Below are positions 9,158 through 19,258 of a stretch of 64,000 bases of DNA, in pieces. Positions within the stretch are counted from its first letter, which is position 1. Every line of letters begins with the position of its first letter. The DNA is from Micromonospora sonchi (GTDB lineage Bacteria; Actinomycetota; Actinomycetes; Mycobacteriales; Micromonosporaceae): positions 62,001 to 126,000 of the forward strand of contig NZ_BMNB01000007.1 of the NCBI RefSeq assembly GCF_014646235.1, given 5' to 3'. The position numbers and the translations under genes are program-made. Below the pieces are notes generated by a model that was not told where the DNA came from, searched no databases, and worked only from the letters and a program-made list of their open reading frames with translations.

Positions 9158-10642
9158 TCAGGGCGCCACCGGCTCGATGAGGCCGCGCTCGACCAGGTGG
9201 GCCACGATCGGCCCGGCCGCCTCGGCCAGCTCGTCGACGGTCACGTCGTGCGCGACGGCGAGCAACGCGAGCTGGTCGCGCAGCGGCAGCCGGCCGTCGG
9301 CCCCGCCCACCAGCGCCAGCACCAGCGGGTCGACCTCCTCGCTCCAGCGCAGCCCGTGCGGCATGGTGAGAACCTGGCGGTCCACCCCCCACCCGTCCTC
9401 GCCCATGGTCGCCTCCTGGTGCAGTCGGAGCCCGTCGGCGGCACGGTACCGCGCGTCCAACAAGCCGTCGGTGCCCCGTGCGCGCAGCCAGTCCTGCCGG
9501 TCGAACCAGGCGGCGATCCGGTCGCCCATCGGCGCCTGCACCCGCTGACGCAGATCCTCCACCCGCAGCACCGGATCGTCATGGCCGCCGCGGCGCAGCG
9601 AGACGATGCCGAAGCCGATCGCCTCCACCTTGTGCGCGTCGAACCAGTCCAGCCAGTCGGCCATCCGCTTCGGATCGGCCGCCTCGCCGACGTCCGTCAG
9701 CCACAGATTGACGTACGCCATCGGGTCGGCGACCTCGCGCTGGATCACCCAGGCGTCCAGCCCGGTGCCGGCGAACCAGCCGGCCACCCGTTCGCCCCAG
9801 TCCTCACCGGTGACGTGGACCCAGTTGGCCAGGTACTGCATGGTGCCGCCCTCGGTGAGCAGCGCCGGTGCGGCGGCGGCCAGTTCGGCGCCGATCGCGT
9901 CGCCGACCCGGCCGGAGTCACGGTAGACGTGCGTGGTGGTTCCCGGCCCGACCACGAAGGGCGGATTGCTCACCACCAGGTCGAAACGGCGGCCGGCGAC
10001 CGGTGCCACCAGGTCGCCGTGCAGCAGCTCCCAGTCCTGGCCGTTGAGCGCGGCGGTGGTGGCGGCGAAACGCAACGCGCGCCGCGAGACGTCGGTGGCG
10101 GTGACCTGCCGGGCGTGGGTGCTCAGGTGCAGCGCCTGTACGCCCGATCCGGTGCCCAGGTCGAGCGCGCTCTCCACCGGTTGGCGGACGGCGGCGCCGA
10201 TCATCGTCTGGGTCGCCCCGCCGATGCCCAGCACGTGCTCGGCGTGCAGCGGCCGGCCGGGGCGGGCGCTCGCCGGCACGTCCGCGAGCACCCACCAGTC
10301 GTCGCCGTACGGTTCCAGGTCCAGGCCCATCCGTAGCCCGTCGCCGTGTCGCTCGACCAGTCCCGCGGAGAGCGCGTCGGCGAGGGACAGCGGTGCCAGC
10401 GCGGCGGCCACGGCCTCCTCCGGCTCGGTCTGCTCGCAGATGAACACCCGGATCAGGGTGGCGAGTCGGTCGCGTTCGGTGGTGGCGCGCAGGGCGGCCC
10501 GGAAGTCGTTGCGGGCGACCCCGCCGGTGGCCTGTGAGCCGAGCCGGGCGGCGATGCCGTTCGCGGTGAAGTTCGCCCTGACCAGCGCGGTCCGTAGGGC
10601 TTCGACCCCGGCCGGGGAGAGCAGCATGTCGTGTCCGTCCAC
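9158..10642 (-). CDS. Class I SAM-dependent methyltransferase (PrmC/RsmC-like fold) with N-terminal extension
   Basis: The approximately 494-residue protein has an N-terminal helical domain (about 1-150), a Rossmann methyltransferase core with [16 protein letters not shown] as the SAM loop and [14 protein letters not shown] as motif IV, and a C-terminal winged-helix-like tail. NPPF/NPPY signatures mark enzymes that methylate planar amide or base nitrogens, such as PrmC and RsmC, but the substrate is not known. GTG at 10642 with AGGCAGGA upstream is my start; ATG at 10627 is the alternative. The gene lies upstream of dtd on the same strand and is divergent from the secreted protease at 10820. 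Confidence 0.8.
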   Translation of the reverse strand: MDGHDMLLSPAGVEALRTALVRANFTANGIAARLGSQATGGVARNDFRAALRATTERDRLATLIRVFICEQTEPEEAVAAALAPLSLADALSAGLVERHGDGLRMGLDLEPYGDDWWVLADVPASARPGRPLHAEHVLGIGGATQTMIGAAVRQPVESALDLGTGSGVQALHLSTHARQVTATDVSRRALRFAATTAALNGQDWELLHGDLVAPVAGRRFDLVVSNPPFVVGPGTTTHVYRDSGRVGDAIGAELAAAAPALLTEGGTMQYLANWVHVTGEDWGERVAGWFAGTGLDAWVIQREVADPMAYVNLWLTDVGEAADPKRMADWLDWFDAHKVEAIGFGIVSLRRGGHDDPVLRVEDLRQRVQAPMGDRIAAWFDRQDWLRARGTDGLLDARYRAADGLRLHQEATMGEDGWGVDRQVLTMPHGLRWSEEVDPLVLALVGGADGRLPLRDQLALLAVAHDVTVDELAEAAGPIVAHLVERGLIEPVAP

Positions 10643-10701
10643 GCCGCAATCCTGCCTGGTGGCGCCGGTCGCGGCGGGGCCACCCGTGACATTCACAAAC
10701 T

Positions 10702-10732
10702 ATCGACAACCATCGTTGTTGTATCCATCGAT
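10702..10732. promoter_or_regulatory. Nested dyad in the methyltransferase-protease divergent region
   Basis: ACAAC-CATC-GTTGT (10706-10719) is enclosed by ATCGA at 10702-10706 and TCGAT at 10728-10732, within an unusually AT-rich patch. This layout fits a regulator site controlling the secreted protease, although no regulator gene is adjacent. Confidence 0.4.
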
Positions 10733-10819
10733 CAAAGGCTAGCATCTCCTCCAACTCAGTCGATGGTGTGACCCGCCGGCCAAGAGCCCGGCGGGTCGCA
10801 TCGGTAAGGGAGGCAGCAG

Positions 10820-12032
<1,213 letters not shown>

Positions 12033-12040
<8 letters not shown>

Positions 12041-13118
12041 TCCCGACGTGAACCGGCCCGGTGGACGGCTCGACCTGTCCGCCGGGCCGCTCCGCGCAAG
12101 GGAAGACCCGCGCCGCGCCGTCCACGTGCACCGTCACCTCGCCACCCAGGGACACGGCGACGTCGCCGTCGAGGATCCGGGCGGTGATCCGGGTGCCGTC
12201 GGCCAACCGGAGCCCGACCAGCGCGTCGTGGCCGTGGAAGTCGTGCCGCAGGACGGTCGCGCTGATCGCGCCCGGACCGGTGGCGAAGCGTACCTGCTCG
12301 GGCCGGACCAGCACGGTGACCGGGCCGTCCGTCACCGCACCGGCGACCGGGACGACGCCGAGAGCGGTCCGCGCCGATCCGTGCTCGACGACCGCCGGCA
12401 GCAGCACCGCGTCGCCGACGAACCCGGCCACCCACGGGTCGGCCGGCTCGCGGTAGACCGTGGTCGGCGAGCCGGCCTGGATCACGCGCCCGTCGCGCAG
12501 CACCACCACCTGGTCGGCCACCGACAACGCCTCGCCCTGGTCGTGGGTGACCAGCACGCCGGTCGCGCCGTCGGCGCGCAGCGCCTGGCGGACGTCGTGC
12601 CGCAGCCCGGCCCGCAGGCCCGCGTCGAGGGCGCTGAACGGTTCGTCCAGCAGCACCACCGACGGTCGGGGTGCCAGCGCGCGGGCCACCGCCACCCGCT
12701 GCTGCTGCCCGCCGGAGAGCTGATGCGGCATCCGGCCGCCGTATCCGGCGAGCCCGACCAGCGCCAGCACCTCCTCCACCCGGTCCGAGCGCCGGGTGGC
12801 CCGGTCGAGGCCGTAGCCGACGTTGTCCGCCACGCTCAGGTGCGGGAAGAGCGCGCCCTCCTGCGGCACCACCGCGATGCTGCGCCGGTGCGCCGGCAGG
12901 TGCCTGCCGCCGCCCGCCACGCGCGTGCCGTCGATGCGGATCTCACCGGCGTCCAGCCGCTCGAAGCCGGCCAGGCAGCGCAGCAGCGTGGTCTTGCCGC
13001 ATCCGGACGGGCCGAGCACGGCGGTCAGCTGGCCGGACGGCACGCTGAGGTCGGCGCCGGCCAGGGCGGTGACGCGCCCGTACCGCTTGACCACACCACT
13101 GAGCACCACGTTGCTCAT
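12033..13118 (-). CDS. Iron(III) ABC transporter ATP-binding protein (FbpC-type)
   Basis: The 361-residue protein has Walker A GPSGCGKTT (about residues 38-46), the signature LSGGQQQRVAVARAL, Walker B VVLLDEPFSALD and the switch His in VLVTHDQGEAL. A C-terminal TOBE-like domain follows (about 240-350). It energises import through the permease encoded upstream on the same strand. The ATG at 13118 is provided at the edge of a repeat mini-ORF (13115-13198) that separates it from the permease gene by ATGA overlaps and supplies GCGGAG as a weak ribosome-binding site. Its stop overlaps the convergent protease gene by eight bases. Confidence 0.9.
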
Positions 13119-13198
13119 GACCGCACTCCGCTTCGCTGCGTGCCGTCATGAGGCACCGAGGCACTGAATTGATGATTCGCTCGCTGGCGCTCGTTCAT
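13115..13198 (-). repeat. ATGA-junction mini-ORF repeat, copy 1
   Basis: An 84-base minus-strand ORF of 27 residues (MNERQRANHQ...QRSGVRS) has its ATG overlapping the stop of the upstream permease gene as ATGA. Its TGA in turn overlaps the ATG of the ATPase gene as ATGA. Near-identical units lie at 26852-26935 and, shortened, at 26932-26976. GCGGAG near the end provides a Shine-Dalgarno-like site for the next gene. Confidence 0.8.
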
Positions 13199-14736
13199 GA
13201 CGGCCCTCCGTCTTCCTTGTCTAGCAGGCCGCTGCGGGCGACCAGCAGCCAGGTGGGTAGTGCCGAGATCGCCACCAGCAGCGCGGCGTAGGGTGCCGCC
13301 GCGGCGTACGCACCGACGGCCGTGCTGGTCCACAGCTCGGTGGCCAAGGTGTCCGTCCCGGTGGGTCGCAGCAGCAGGGTGGCGGGAAGCTCCTTCATGC
13401 CGGTCAGGAAGACCAGCGCGGCGCCCGCACCGATGCCGGGCAGGGTCAGCGGCAGGGTCACCGTCCGCAGCACCGTCCACGGCCCGCGGCCGAGCGAGCG
13501 GGCCACCTCCTCCAGCCCGGTGGGGGACTGGGCGGCGGCGCCCGCCACCGCACCGACCGCCAGCGGCAGGAACAGCGTGGCGTACGCCAGCGCCAGCAAC
13601 CACCGCGTCTGGTAGAGCGGGTACGCCACGTTGATGCCGAAGAAGATCAGCGAGAGACCGATCACCACGCCGGGCAGGGCGTGGGCCAGGTACGCCAGCC
13701 GGTCCAGCACGGTGGTCAGCGGGCCCGGTGCGCGGGCCGCGAGCAGGCCCAGGGGCAGCGCCAGCAGCATGGTCAGCGCGGCTCCGGCGAGCGAGACGGT
13801 CAGCGAGTTCCCGGCCGCGGCGAGCACCTCCGGCAACGCCCCCGGGCGGGACACCCCGGCGGCGAGCCGTCGGCCCAGGCTGACCGCCGGCACACCGAGC
13901 GCGAGCCCGGCGACCCCGACCAGTGCCACCATGGCGGGCCAACGGGCCGGCCCGAGAGACAGCCGGGACACCGCACGGCGGGCGCCGCCGAGGCGGGCGT
14001 ACCGGGCCCCGCGCCGGCGGGTGGCGGTCTCGCCGGTCAGCAACAGCACGGTGAGCACGACCAGCACGCTGGAGAGCACCAGTGCTCCGGTGCGGTCGAA
14101 GCCCAGGTCGAAGGCGACGAAGATGGCCCGGGTGAAGGTGTCGGCACGCAGGATGGACACCGCACCGAAGTCGGACAGCACGTAGAGGGCGACCAGCAGG
14201 GCCCCGGCGGCGGTGGCCGGGCGGATCTGCCGCAGCGTCACCGCGGTGAAGGTCTGCCAGCCGCTGCGCCCGAGCGACCGGGAGACCTCCTCCTGGGCCG
14301 GGTCCGCGCCACGCAGCGCGGCCGCCACCGGCAGGAGTACGTACGGGTAGGAGCAGAGGGTGAGCACCAGCGCCGCCGGCCAGAAACCCTCCAGCCGGGG
14401 CATCGCGGAGACCCAGGCGAAGGCGGCGATGTAGGTGGGTACGGCCAGCGGCAGCGCCGCCAGCACGGCGAAGGCCCGACGGCCGGGTAGGTCGGTGCGG
14501 ATGACCAGGAACGCGGTGCCGACGCCGAGCAGCACGCAGGCCGTGGTGACCACCGCCGCCAGCCCGAGGCTGCGCAGGGCGAGCAGCCCCACCCGCTCGG
14601 TCCACAGCTCCGCGAGGATCCGGTCCCCACCCGCCTCGCCGGTGCGTACCGCGAGGTAGGCCAGCGGGGTCAGGGCGACCGCCACCGCGGCGGTGGAGGC
14701 CGCGAGCAGCGCCGGCCGGGGTGCCAGTCGCCGCAA
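13195..14736 (-). CDS. Iron(III) ABC transporter permease (FbpB-type, fused double permease)
   Basis: The approximately 513-residue integral membrane protein contains two binding-protein-dependent permease domains, each with an EAA-like loop (QEEVSRSLGRSGWQTF and LEEVARSLGRGPWTVL), for about twelve membrane helices in total. It forms the channel of the Fbp-type ferric-iron importer with the flanking genes. The start is uncertain. TTG at 14736 lacks a ribosome-binding site. The same frame stays open upstream to CTG at 14805, which overlaps the stop of the binding-protein gene as CTGA and would add TATPTIAGPTR, a plausible N-terminus. The stop at 13195-13197 overlaps the repeat mini-ORF. Confidence 0.88.
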   Translation of the reverse strand: MRRLAPRPALLAASTAAVAVALTPLAYLAVRTGEAGGDRILAELWTERVGLLALRSLGLAAVVTTACVLLGVGTAFLVIRTDLPGRRAFAVLAALPLAVPTYIAAFAWVSAMPRLEGFWPAALVLTLCSYPYVLLPVAAALRGADPAQEEVSRSLGRSGWQTFTAVTLRQIRPATAAGALLVALYVLSDFGAVSILRADTFTRAIFVAFDLGFDRTGALVLSSVLVVLTVLLLTGETATRRRGARYARLGGARRAVSRLSLGPARWPAMVALVGVAGLALGVPAVSLGRRLAAGVSRPGALPEVLAAAGNSLTVSLAGAALTMLLALPLGLLAARAPGPLTTVLDRLAYLAHALPGVVIGLSLIFFGINVAYPLYQTRWLLALAYATLFLPLAVGAVAGAAAQSPTGLEEVARSLGRGPWTVLRTVTLPLTLPGIGAGAALVFLTGMKELPATLLLRPTGTDTLATELWTSTAVGAYAAAAPYAALLVAISALPTWLLVARSGLLDKEDGGPS

Positions 14737-14801
14737 CCGTCCGGGTACGCCGGACCGGGCCGGCCCGGTCCGGGTCGGCCCTGCGATGGTCGGCGTGGCG
14801 G

Positions 14802-15857
14802 TCAGGGAACGAGCCCCGAATTCTTGATCATGGTCACCGTGGCGTCCAGGGTGTCCAGGTCGTTCAGGTCGACCTCCGGCACCGCCAGCTCGGCCAGTGG
14901 CGGCACGTACGCCGGGCCGTGCACGTCGGTGACCACCGGGTACTCGAAGGTCTGCTCAGCGAAGTACGTCTGTGCCTCGGTGCCGAGCAGGAAGTCCACG
15001 AACTTCTGTACGTCCGGGTCGCTGGCAGAGCGATTGAGCACGCCCACGCCGGCCACGTTCACCAGGGCGCCGGTGTCGCCGCCGGGGAAGAAGTGCAACT
15101 TGACCTTGAGCCCGTCCGGGGTGGTGCCCTGCTCCTTGGCGACCTCGCCCAGGTAGTAGTGGTTGACCAGGCCGACCGGGACGATGCCGCTGTTCACGTC
15201 CTCGACGATCTTGACGTTGCCCTCGCGGATCTGCGGGTCGTTGGCCTTGAGCCCGGCCAGGAACTCCTCGGCCCTGGCGTCGCCGTGCTGCACCCGGATC
15301 GCGGTGACGAACGCCTGGAACGAGGCGTTGGTCGGGGCGAGGGCGACCTTGCCCTTCCACTGCGGGCCGGTCAGGTCGAAGACCGACTTCGGCAGCTGGT
15401 CGGCCGGAACCAGATCGGGGTTGTAGGCGAGTACCCGGGCCCGGGCGCTCACGCCGACCCACTGACCGGTGCCGGCGCGGTAGGTCTGCGGCACCTTCGC
15501 CGTGGTCGCCTCGGGCAGCGTGCTGAACATGCCGCGCTTGGCGACGGCGCCGAGCGCGCCGGCGTCCTGGGCGAAGAACACGTCGGCCGGGGACTTCTCG
15601 CCCTCCTCGACCAGTTGCGCGGCGAGCTGCGCCGTGCTGGCGTAGCGCGGCCGCACGGTGATGCCGGTCTGCTCGGTGAACTTCTCCAGCAACGGCTTGA
15701 CCAGCTGCTCGTTACGGCCGCTGTAGATGGTGATCTGCTTGTCGTCCGGTTTGCCCGGGTCGGTGCTGTCCGTCCCGCCGGATCCGCAGGCGGCCAGGCC
15801 GAGGGTGAGCACGCTGGCGGCGAGCAGCACGGTGGTGGTGCGGCGGTGCAGGTGCAC
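14802..15857 (-). CDS. Iron(III) ABC transporter substrate-binding lipoprotein (FbpA/FutA-type)
   Basis: The 351-residue protein has a lipoprotein signal with lipobox LAAC (Cys24), so it is tethered to the outer face of the membrane. ITIYSGRNEQLVKPLLEKF is the usual first strand-helix of the ferric-binding family, and NHYYLGEV carries the paired tyrosines that coordinate iron in FbpA/FutA. It delivers ferric iron to the permease and ATPase encoded next on the same strand. An IdeR/DtxR-type iron box lies 45-63 bases upstream, so expression should be induced by iron limitation. Confidence 0.93.
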   Translation of the reverse strand: MHLHRRTTTVLLAASVLTLGLAACGSGGTDSTDPGKPDDKQITIYSGRNEQLVKPLLEKFTEQTGITVRPRYASTAQLAAQLVEEGEKSPADVFFAQDAGALGAVAKRGMFSTLPEATTAKVPQTYRAGTGQWVGVSARARVLAYNPDLVPADQLPKSVFDLTGPQWKGKVALAPTNASFQAFVTAIRVQHGDARAEEFLAGLKANDPQIREGNVKIVEDVNSGIVPVGLVNHYYLGEVAKEQGTTPDGLKVKLHFFPGGDTGALVNVAGVGVLNRSASDPDVQKFVDFLLGTEAQTYFAEQTFEYPVVTDVHGPAYVPPLAELAVPEVDLNDLDTLDATVTMIKNSGLVP

Positions 15858-15901
15858 GGGGTGATTCCCTTCTTCCGGTCAGGACGACCGACGGGGCGAA
15901 G

Positions 15902-15920
15902 TTAGCACAGCCTAACCTCA
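15902..15920 (-). promoter_or_regulatory. IdeR/DtxR-type iron box upstream of the Fbp operon
   Basis: Read on the minus strand, TGAGGTTAGGCTGTGCTAA matches the 19-base consensus TTAGGTTAGGCTAACCTAA at 15 positions. Its placement just upstream of an iron-binding-protein gene supports repression by iron-loaded IdeR/DmdR. Confidence 0.8.
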
Positions 15921-15973
15921 CTCGGAATCGGGATGGGTGCTGGATCACGTCGGCCCCGCGATCAAAGGGCAGG

Positions 15974-16594
15974 ATGGGGGACATGACGCTCGTGCTGCCC
16001 ATCGACCCGGAGGCCAACCAGCTGCTGCTCCGCAGCCCACTGGCCCTGCTGACCGGGATGGTTCTCGACCAGCAGGTCACCATGGAGAAGGCGTTCTCCT
16101 CGCCGTACGTGCTGACCCAGCGGCTCGGTCACGGCCTGGACGCCCGGGAACTCGCCGAGTACGACCCGGAGGCCCTGGTGGCGCTCTTCGCCCAGCCGCC
16201 GGCGCTGCACCGCTTCCCCAAGGCGATGGCCGCCCGGGTCCAGGAGGTGTGCCGGGCGCTGGTGGAGCGCTACGACGGCGACGCCGCCCGGCTCTGGTCC
16301 GACCCGGCCGACGGCCGCGAGCTGCTCGCCCGGATCGCCGCCCTGCCCGGATTCGGCCGGCAGAAGGCGCAGATCTTCCTCGCTCTGCTCGGCAAGCGGT
16401 TCGATGTGCGGCCGCAGGGGTGGCGGGAGGCGGCTGGCGACTACGGCGACCCGGACGCCTACCGGTCCGTCGCCGACGTCACCGACGCCGAGTCGCTGCG
16501 CCTGGTTCGCGAGTACAAACAGCAGATGAAGGCGGCGGCGAAGGCCGCGGGAGCTGGACCTGCTGCCCGCCGGGCGAACGTGCCACGCACGTAA
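15974..16594 (+). CDS. HhH-GPD family base-excision-repair-like protein
   Basis: The 206-residue protein has the HhH-GPD layout: LLTGMVLDQQVTMEKAF (the helical core opening), then the helix-hairpin-helix LPGFGRQKAQIFLALLG (about 124-140), followed by GDYGDPDAY, where the conserved Asp is expected. It lacks the four-Cys iron-sulfur cluster of EndoIII and MutY. I do not see the catalytic Lys of bifunctional glycosylases at the hairpin, so lesion specificity is unknown. The start may be ATG 15974 or ATG 15983. It is divergent from the iron-binding-protein gene, with the iron box between them. Confidence 0.78.
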   Translation: MGDMTLVLPIDPEANQLLLRSPLALLTGMVLDQQVTMEKAFSSPYVLTQRLGHGLDARELAEYDPEALVALFAQPPALHRFPKAMAARVQEVCRALVERYDGDAARLWSDPADGRELLARIAALPGFGRQKAQIFLALLGKRFDVRPQGWREAAGDYGDPDAYRSVADVTDAESLRLVREYKQQMKAAAKAAGAGPAARRANVPRT

Positions 16595-16674
16595 CACCCA
16601 GCCCGCCGTCGAGGATTCTCGCCGTTCGCCCGCTCCTGATGACAGGATGGGAAGGACCCCTGAGGAGGCACACG

Positions 16675-17031
16675 GTGAAGCGCCAGGCGTACCAGCCGAT
16701 TCTCATCACCGATGCTTCGCGCAGCCAGGACGACCAGTTGACCAGCCGGCAGCGGCGGTACGTCTTGATGATGGCCGTCCGGGTGGCCTGCGTGATCGTC
16801 GGCGCGATCCTGGTCGGCGCGAAGGCACCGCTGCTCTGGATCTGGCTCCCGCTGGTCGCGTTGGGCATGGTGATCGTCCCGTGGCTCGCGGTGCTGCTGG
16901 CCAACGACCGGCCGCCGAAGGAGCGGCACCGGCTGGCCACCCGGTTGCGGTCCGGCGTGGCGAAGGACGTTCCGTCGCTGAGTGTCACCGCCGAGGAACG
17001 ACCACACAAGGTCATTGACGCCGAGCCCTGA
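16675..17031 (+). CDS. DUF3099 family small membrane protein
   Basis: The 118-residue protein begins VKRQAYQPILITDASRSQDD, the typical N-terminus of DUF3099, followed by two hydrophobic segments (about 35-55 and 58-80) joined by GAKAPLLW, and an acidic-basic cytoplasmic tail. The function is unknown. GAGGAGG lies six to twelve bases before the GTG. The downstream neighbour is convergent. Confidence 0.82.
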   Translation: MKRQAYQPILITDASRSQDDQLTSRQRRYVLMMAVRVACVIVGAILVGAKAPLLWIWLPLVALGMVIVPWLAVLLANDRPPKERHRLATRLRSGVAKDVPSLSVTAEERPHKVIDAEP

Positions 17032-17094
17032 CCCGTCACTGACGGCACCTGACCGGACAGCCCGGTGGCACACGATCCGGCCGGCCGGGTTACT

Positions 17095-17991
17095 TCAGCG
17101 CGGGCGGGCACCGAGTCGGGAGACGGCATCGGCGCCCAGGTCGGCGCCCCGGCCCAGGGCCGCCTCCGGCCCGGCCCCGGAGAGCCAGGCGGCCAGTAGT
17201 CCGGCGGCGAAGGCATCTCCCGCCCCGGTCACGTCGACCGCCGCCACGCGGTGGGCCGCTGCCACGGCGACCGTGCCGTCCCGGTCGACCCAGGTCGCGC
17301 CGGCAGCACCCTGCTTGATCACGACCCGCCGCGCCGAAGCTACCAGCGCCCGGCCCTGAGCCGCCGGGTCGAGCCCGCCGGCAAGCACGGCCGCCTCGTC
17401 CGTGTTCACCAGCAGCAGGTCGACCTCGCGTACCCAGGAGAGGAAGACCGCCGCGCCGACCGCCCGCAGCGGTGCCGCCGAGGCAGCGTCGACGCTGGTG
17501 GTGAGGCCGCGCTCGTGGGCCGCGGCCAACGCGCGCAGGCCGGCCGGGCGGGAGCCGGCGTCCAGCAGGGTGTATCCGGACAGGTGCAGGTGCGCCGCCT
17601 CCGGCGTGCCGTCCAGCGCGGCGTCGACGTGCTCCGGACGCAGCCGCAGGTTGGCGCCACGCTCGGTGAGCATGGTGCGTTCGTCGCCGACGGCCAGCAC
17701 GATCACCGTGCCGGTGGCGCAGCCGACGATCCGGTCCACCGCGCAGTCGACCCCGCCGGCGGTCAGCTCCGCCACCCGCTCCCGGCCAGCGGGGTCGTCG
17801 CCGACCGCGCCGACCAGGGTCACCGGCACCTCCTGGGCGGCGAGCCAGCAGGCGGTGTTGGCAGCCTGCCCGCCCCCGGTGAAGCGGATCGTCGCCGGGG
17901 TGTCCGAGCCGGTCGCCGGCGGCCCGTCCAGCACCGCCACCACGTCGGTGATCACGTCACCGACGACCACGACCCGGCCCCGCCCGCTCAC
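17095..17991 (-). CDS. psuK: PfkB-family carbohydrate kinase, probable pseudouridine kinase
   Basis: The 298-residue ribokinase-fold protein has the N-terminal substrate loop [15 protein letters not shown] and the C-terminal signature [12 protein letters not shown], whose Asp is the catalytic base. GTG at 17991 overlaps the stop of psuG as GTGA, so the two are translationally coupled. That pairing supports pseudouridine kinase (pseudouridine to pseudouridine 5-phosphate) rather than ribokinase or adenosine kinase. Family membership is clear from sequence; substrate is inferred from the neighbour. Confidence 0.85.
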   Translation of the reverse strand: MSGRGRVVVVGDVITDVVAVLDGPPATGSDTPATIRFTGGGQAANTACWLAAQEVPVTLVGAVGDDPAGRERVAELTAGGVDCAVDRIVGCATGTVIVLAVGDERTMLTERGANLRLRPEHVDAALDGTPEAAHLHLSGYTLLDAGSRPAGLRALAAAHERGLTTSVDAASAAPLRAVGAAVFLSWVREVDLLLVNTDEAAVLAGGLDPAAQGRALVASARRVVIKQGAAGATWVDRDGTVAVAAAHRVAAVDVTGAGDAFAAGLLAAWLSGAGPEAALGRGADLGADAVSRLGARPR

Positions 17992-18923
17992 GTCGGCGTG
18001 TCGGCCCGTCGGGTGGCGGCGGCGACCGCGATCCGGGCGGCGAGGTCCGCGTTGCGCAGGATGATCCGTACGTTGACCGTCAGGCTCGCGCCCTCGGTGG
18101 CGGAGTGGAAGTGGGCCAGCAGGTACGGCGTCACGGCCTTGCCGCTCACCGCGTCGCGCTCCAGCCGGGCCAACCCTTCGGCGAGCGTACGGTCGTGCAG
18201 TTGTGGGTCGAGCTGTTCGTCGACGGGCAGCGGGTTGGCGACGATCAGACCACCGTGGTGCACGCCGTGCCGCTCGCGGGCGGCCAGCACCTCGGCGACC
18301 TGCTCCGGCGAGTCGACCGACCAGTCCAGGTCGAAGCCGCCGTCGGTGATGAAGAAGCCCGGGAACCGGCGGGTGCGGTAGCCCACCACGGCCACGCCCA
18401 GGGTCTCCAGACGTTCCAGGGTCGCCCCCACGTCGAGGATCGACTTGACCCCCGCGCAGACCACCGCGATCGGCGTCCGGGCCAGGGTGGTCAGGTCGGC
18501 CGACTCGTCGAAGGTCTGCACGGCCTCGCGGTGCACCCCGCCCAGGCCGCCGGTGGCGAAGACACCGATCCCCGCGGCGGCGGCCACGGCGCTGGTCGCG
18601 GCCACGGTCGTGGCGCCGTCCGCGCCGGTCGCGGCGGCCACCGCGAGATCGCGTACGGAAAGTTTGGTCACCCCGTCGGCGGTGGCCAGCCGGGTCAGCT
18701 GGCTGTCGTCGAGGCCCACCACGAGATCACCGCCGACCATGCCGATGGTGGCCGGCACCGCGCCCGCGTCCCGGACGGCCTGTTCGATCTGCCGGGCCAC
18801 CCGGAGATTGTCCGGCCGGGGCAGGCCGTGCGAGACGATGGTGCTCTCCAGGGCGACCACGGGACGGCGCTCACGCAGCGCCCGGGCCACCTCGGCGCCG
18901 AGGCGAAGGGGAAAGTCGGTCAC
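17988..18923 (-). CDS. psuG: Pseudouridine-5-phosphate glycosidase
   Basis: The 311-residue protein matches PsuG/IndA throughout: [18 protein letters not shown] near the N-terminus, [28 protein letters not shown] with the Lys that forms the ribose imine, and [12 protein letters not shown]. The enzyme cleaves the C-C glycosidic bond of pseudouridine 5-phosphate to uracil and ribose 5-phosphate in the cytoplasm. GTG at 18923 is the start. It is the first gene of a two-gene unit with the kinase. Confidence 0.95.
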   Translation of the reverse strand: MTDFPLRLGAEVARALRERRPVVALESTIVSHGLPRPDNLRVARQIEQAVRDAGAVPATIGMVGGDLVVGLDDSQLTRLATADGVTKLSVRDLAVAAATGADGATTVAATSAVAAAAGIGVFATGGLGGVHREAVQTFDESADLTTLARTPIAVVCAGVKSILDVGATLERLETLGVAVVGYRTRRFPGFFITDGGFDLDWSVDSPEQVAEVLAARERHGVHHGGLIVANPLPVDEQLDPQLHDRTLAEGLARLERDAVSGKAVTPYLLAHFHSATEGASLTVNVRIILRNADLAARIAVAAATRRADTPT

Positions 18924-19011
18924 AATGGCCCACCGTAGCGTGCCGTCTCGGGCCCCTCAGGTGGACCGGGGTCCCGGTGACCTGCCAGACTTGTCGGTCG
19001 GAGGTGCAGAC

Positions 19012-19230
19012 GTGAGTACAGAGGTTCTCGAACGTCCGGAGTTGAAGGACGCCGACACCGGTCCGGAGATGTTCCACTACGTCCGGAAGGAAAAAATCGC
19101 CGAAAGTGCCGTCATGGGCACCTTCGTCGTGGCGCTCTGCGGGGAGATCTTCCCGGTGACCAAGTCACCCAAGCCGGGTTCGCCGGTCTGCCCCAAGTGC
19201 AAGGAGATCTACGACTCGTACGCCGAGTGA
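19012..19230 (+). CDS. DUF3039 family protein (small zinc-ribbon-like)
   Basis: This 72-residue protein contains HYVRKEKIAESAVMGTFVVA and a Cys cluster, CGEIF then PVCPKCKEIYD, suggesting a structural metal site. DUF3039 is an actinobacterial family of unknown function, often encoded near sigB or sigA. GGAGG precedes the GTG start by seven bases. The gene starts 88 bases from divergent psuG. Confidence 0.85.
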   Translation: MSTEVLERPELKDADTGPEMFHYVRKEKIAESAVMGTFVVALCGEIFPVTKSPKPGSPVCPKCKEIYDSYAE

Positions 19231-19246
19231 GTCCGCGCCGGGCGCG

Positions 19247-19252
19247 TAGCCT
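19247..19252 (+). promoter_or_regulatory. Probable leaderless -10 element of the TRIC-like gene
   Basis: TAGCCT ends six bases before the GTG at 19259, and no Shine-Dalgarno sequence is present. Confidence 0.4.
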
Positions 19253-19258
19253 GCGGCG

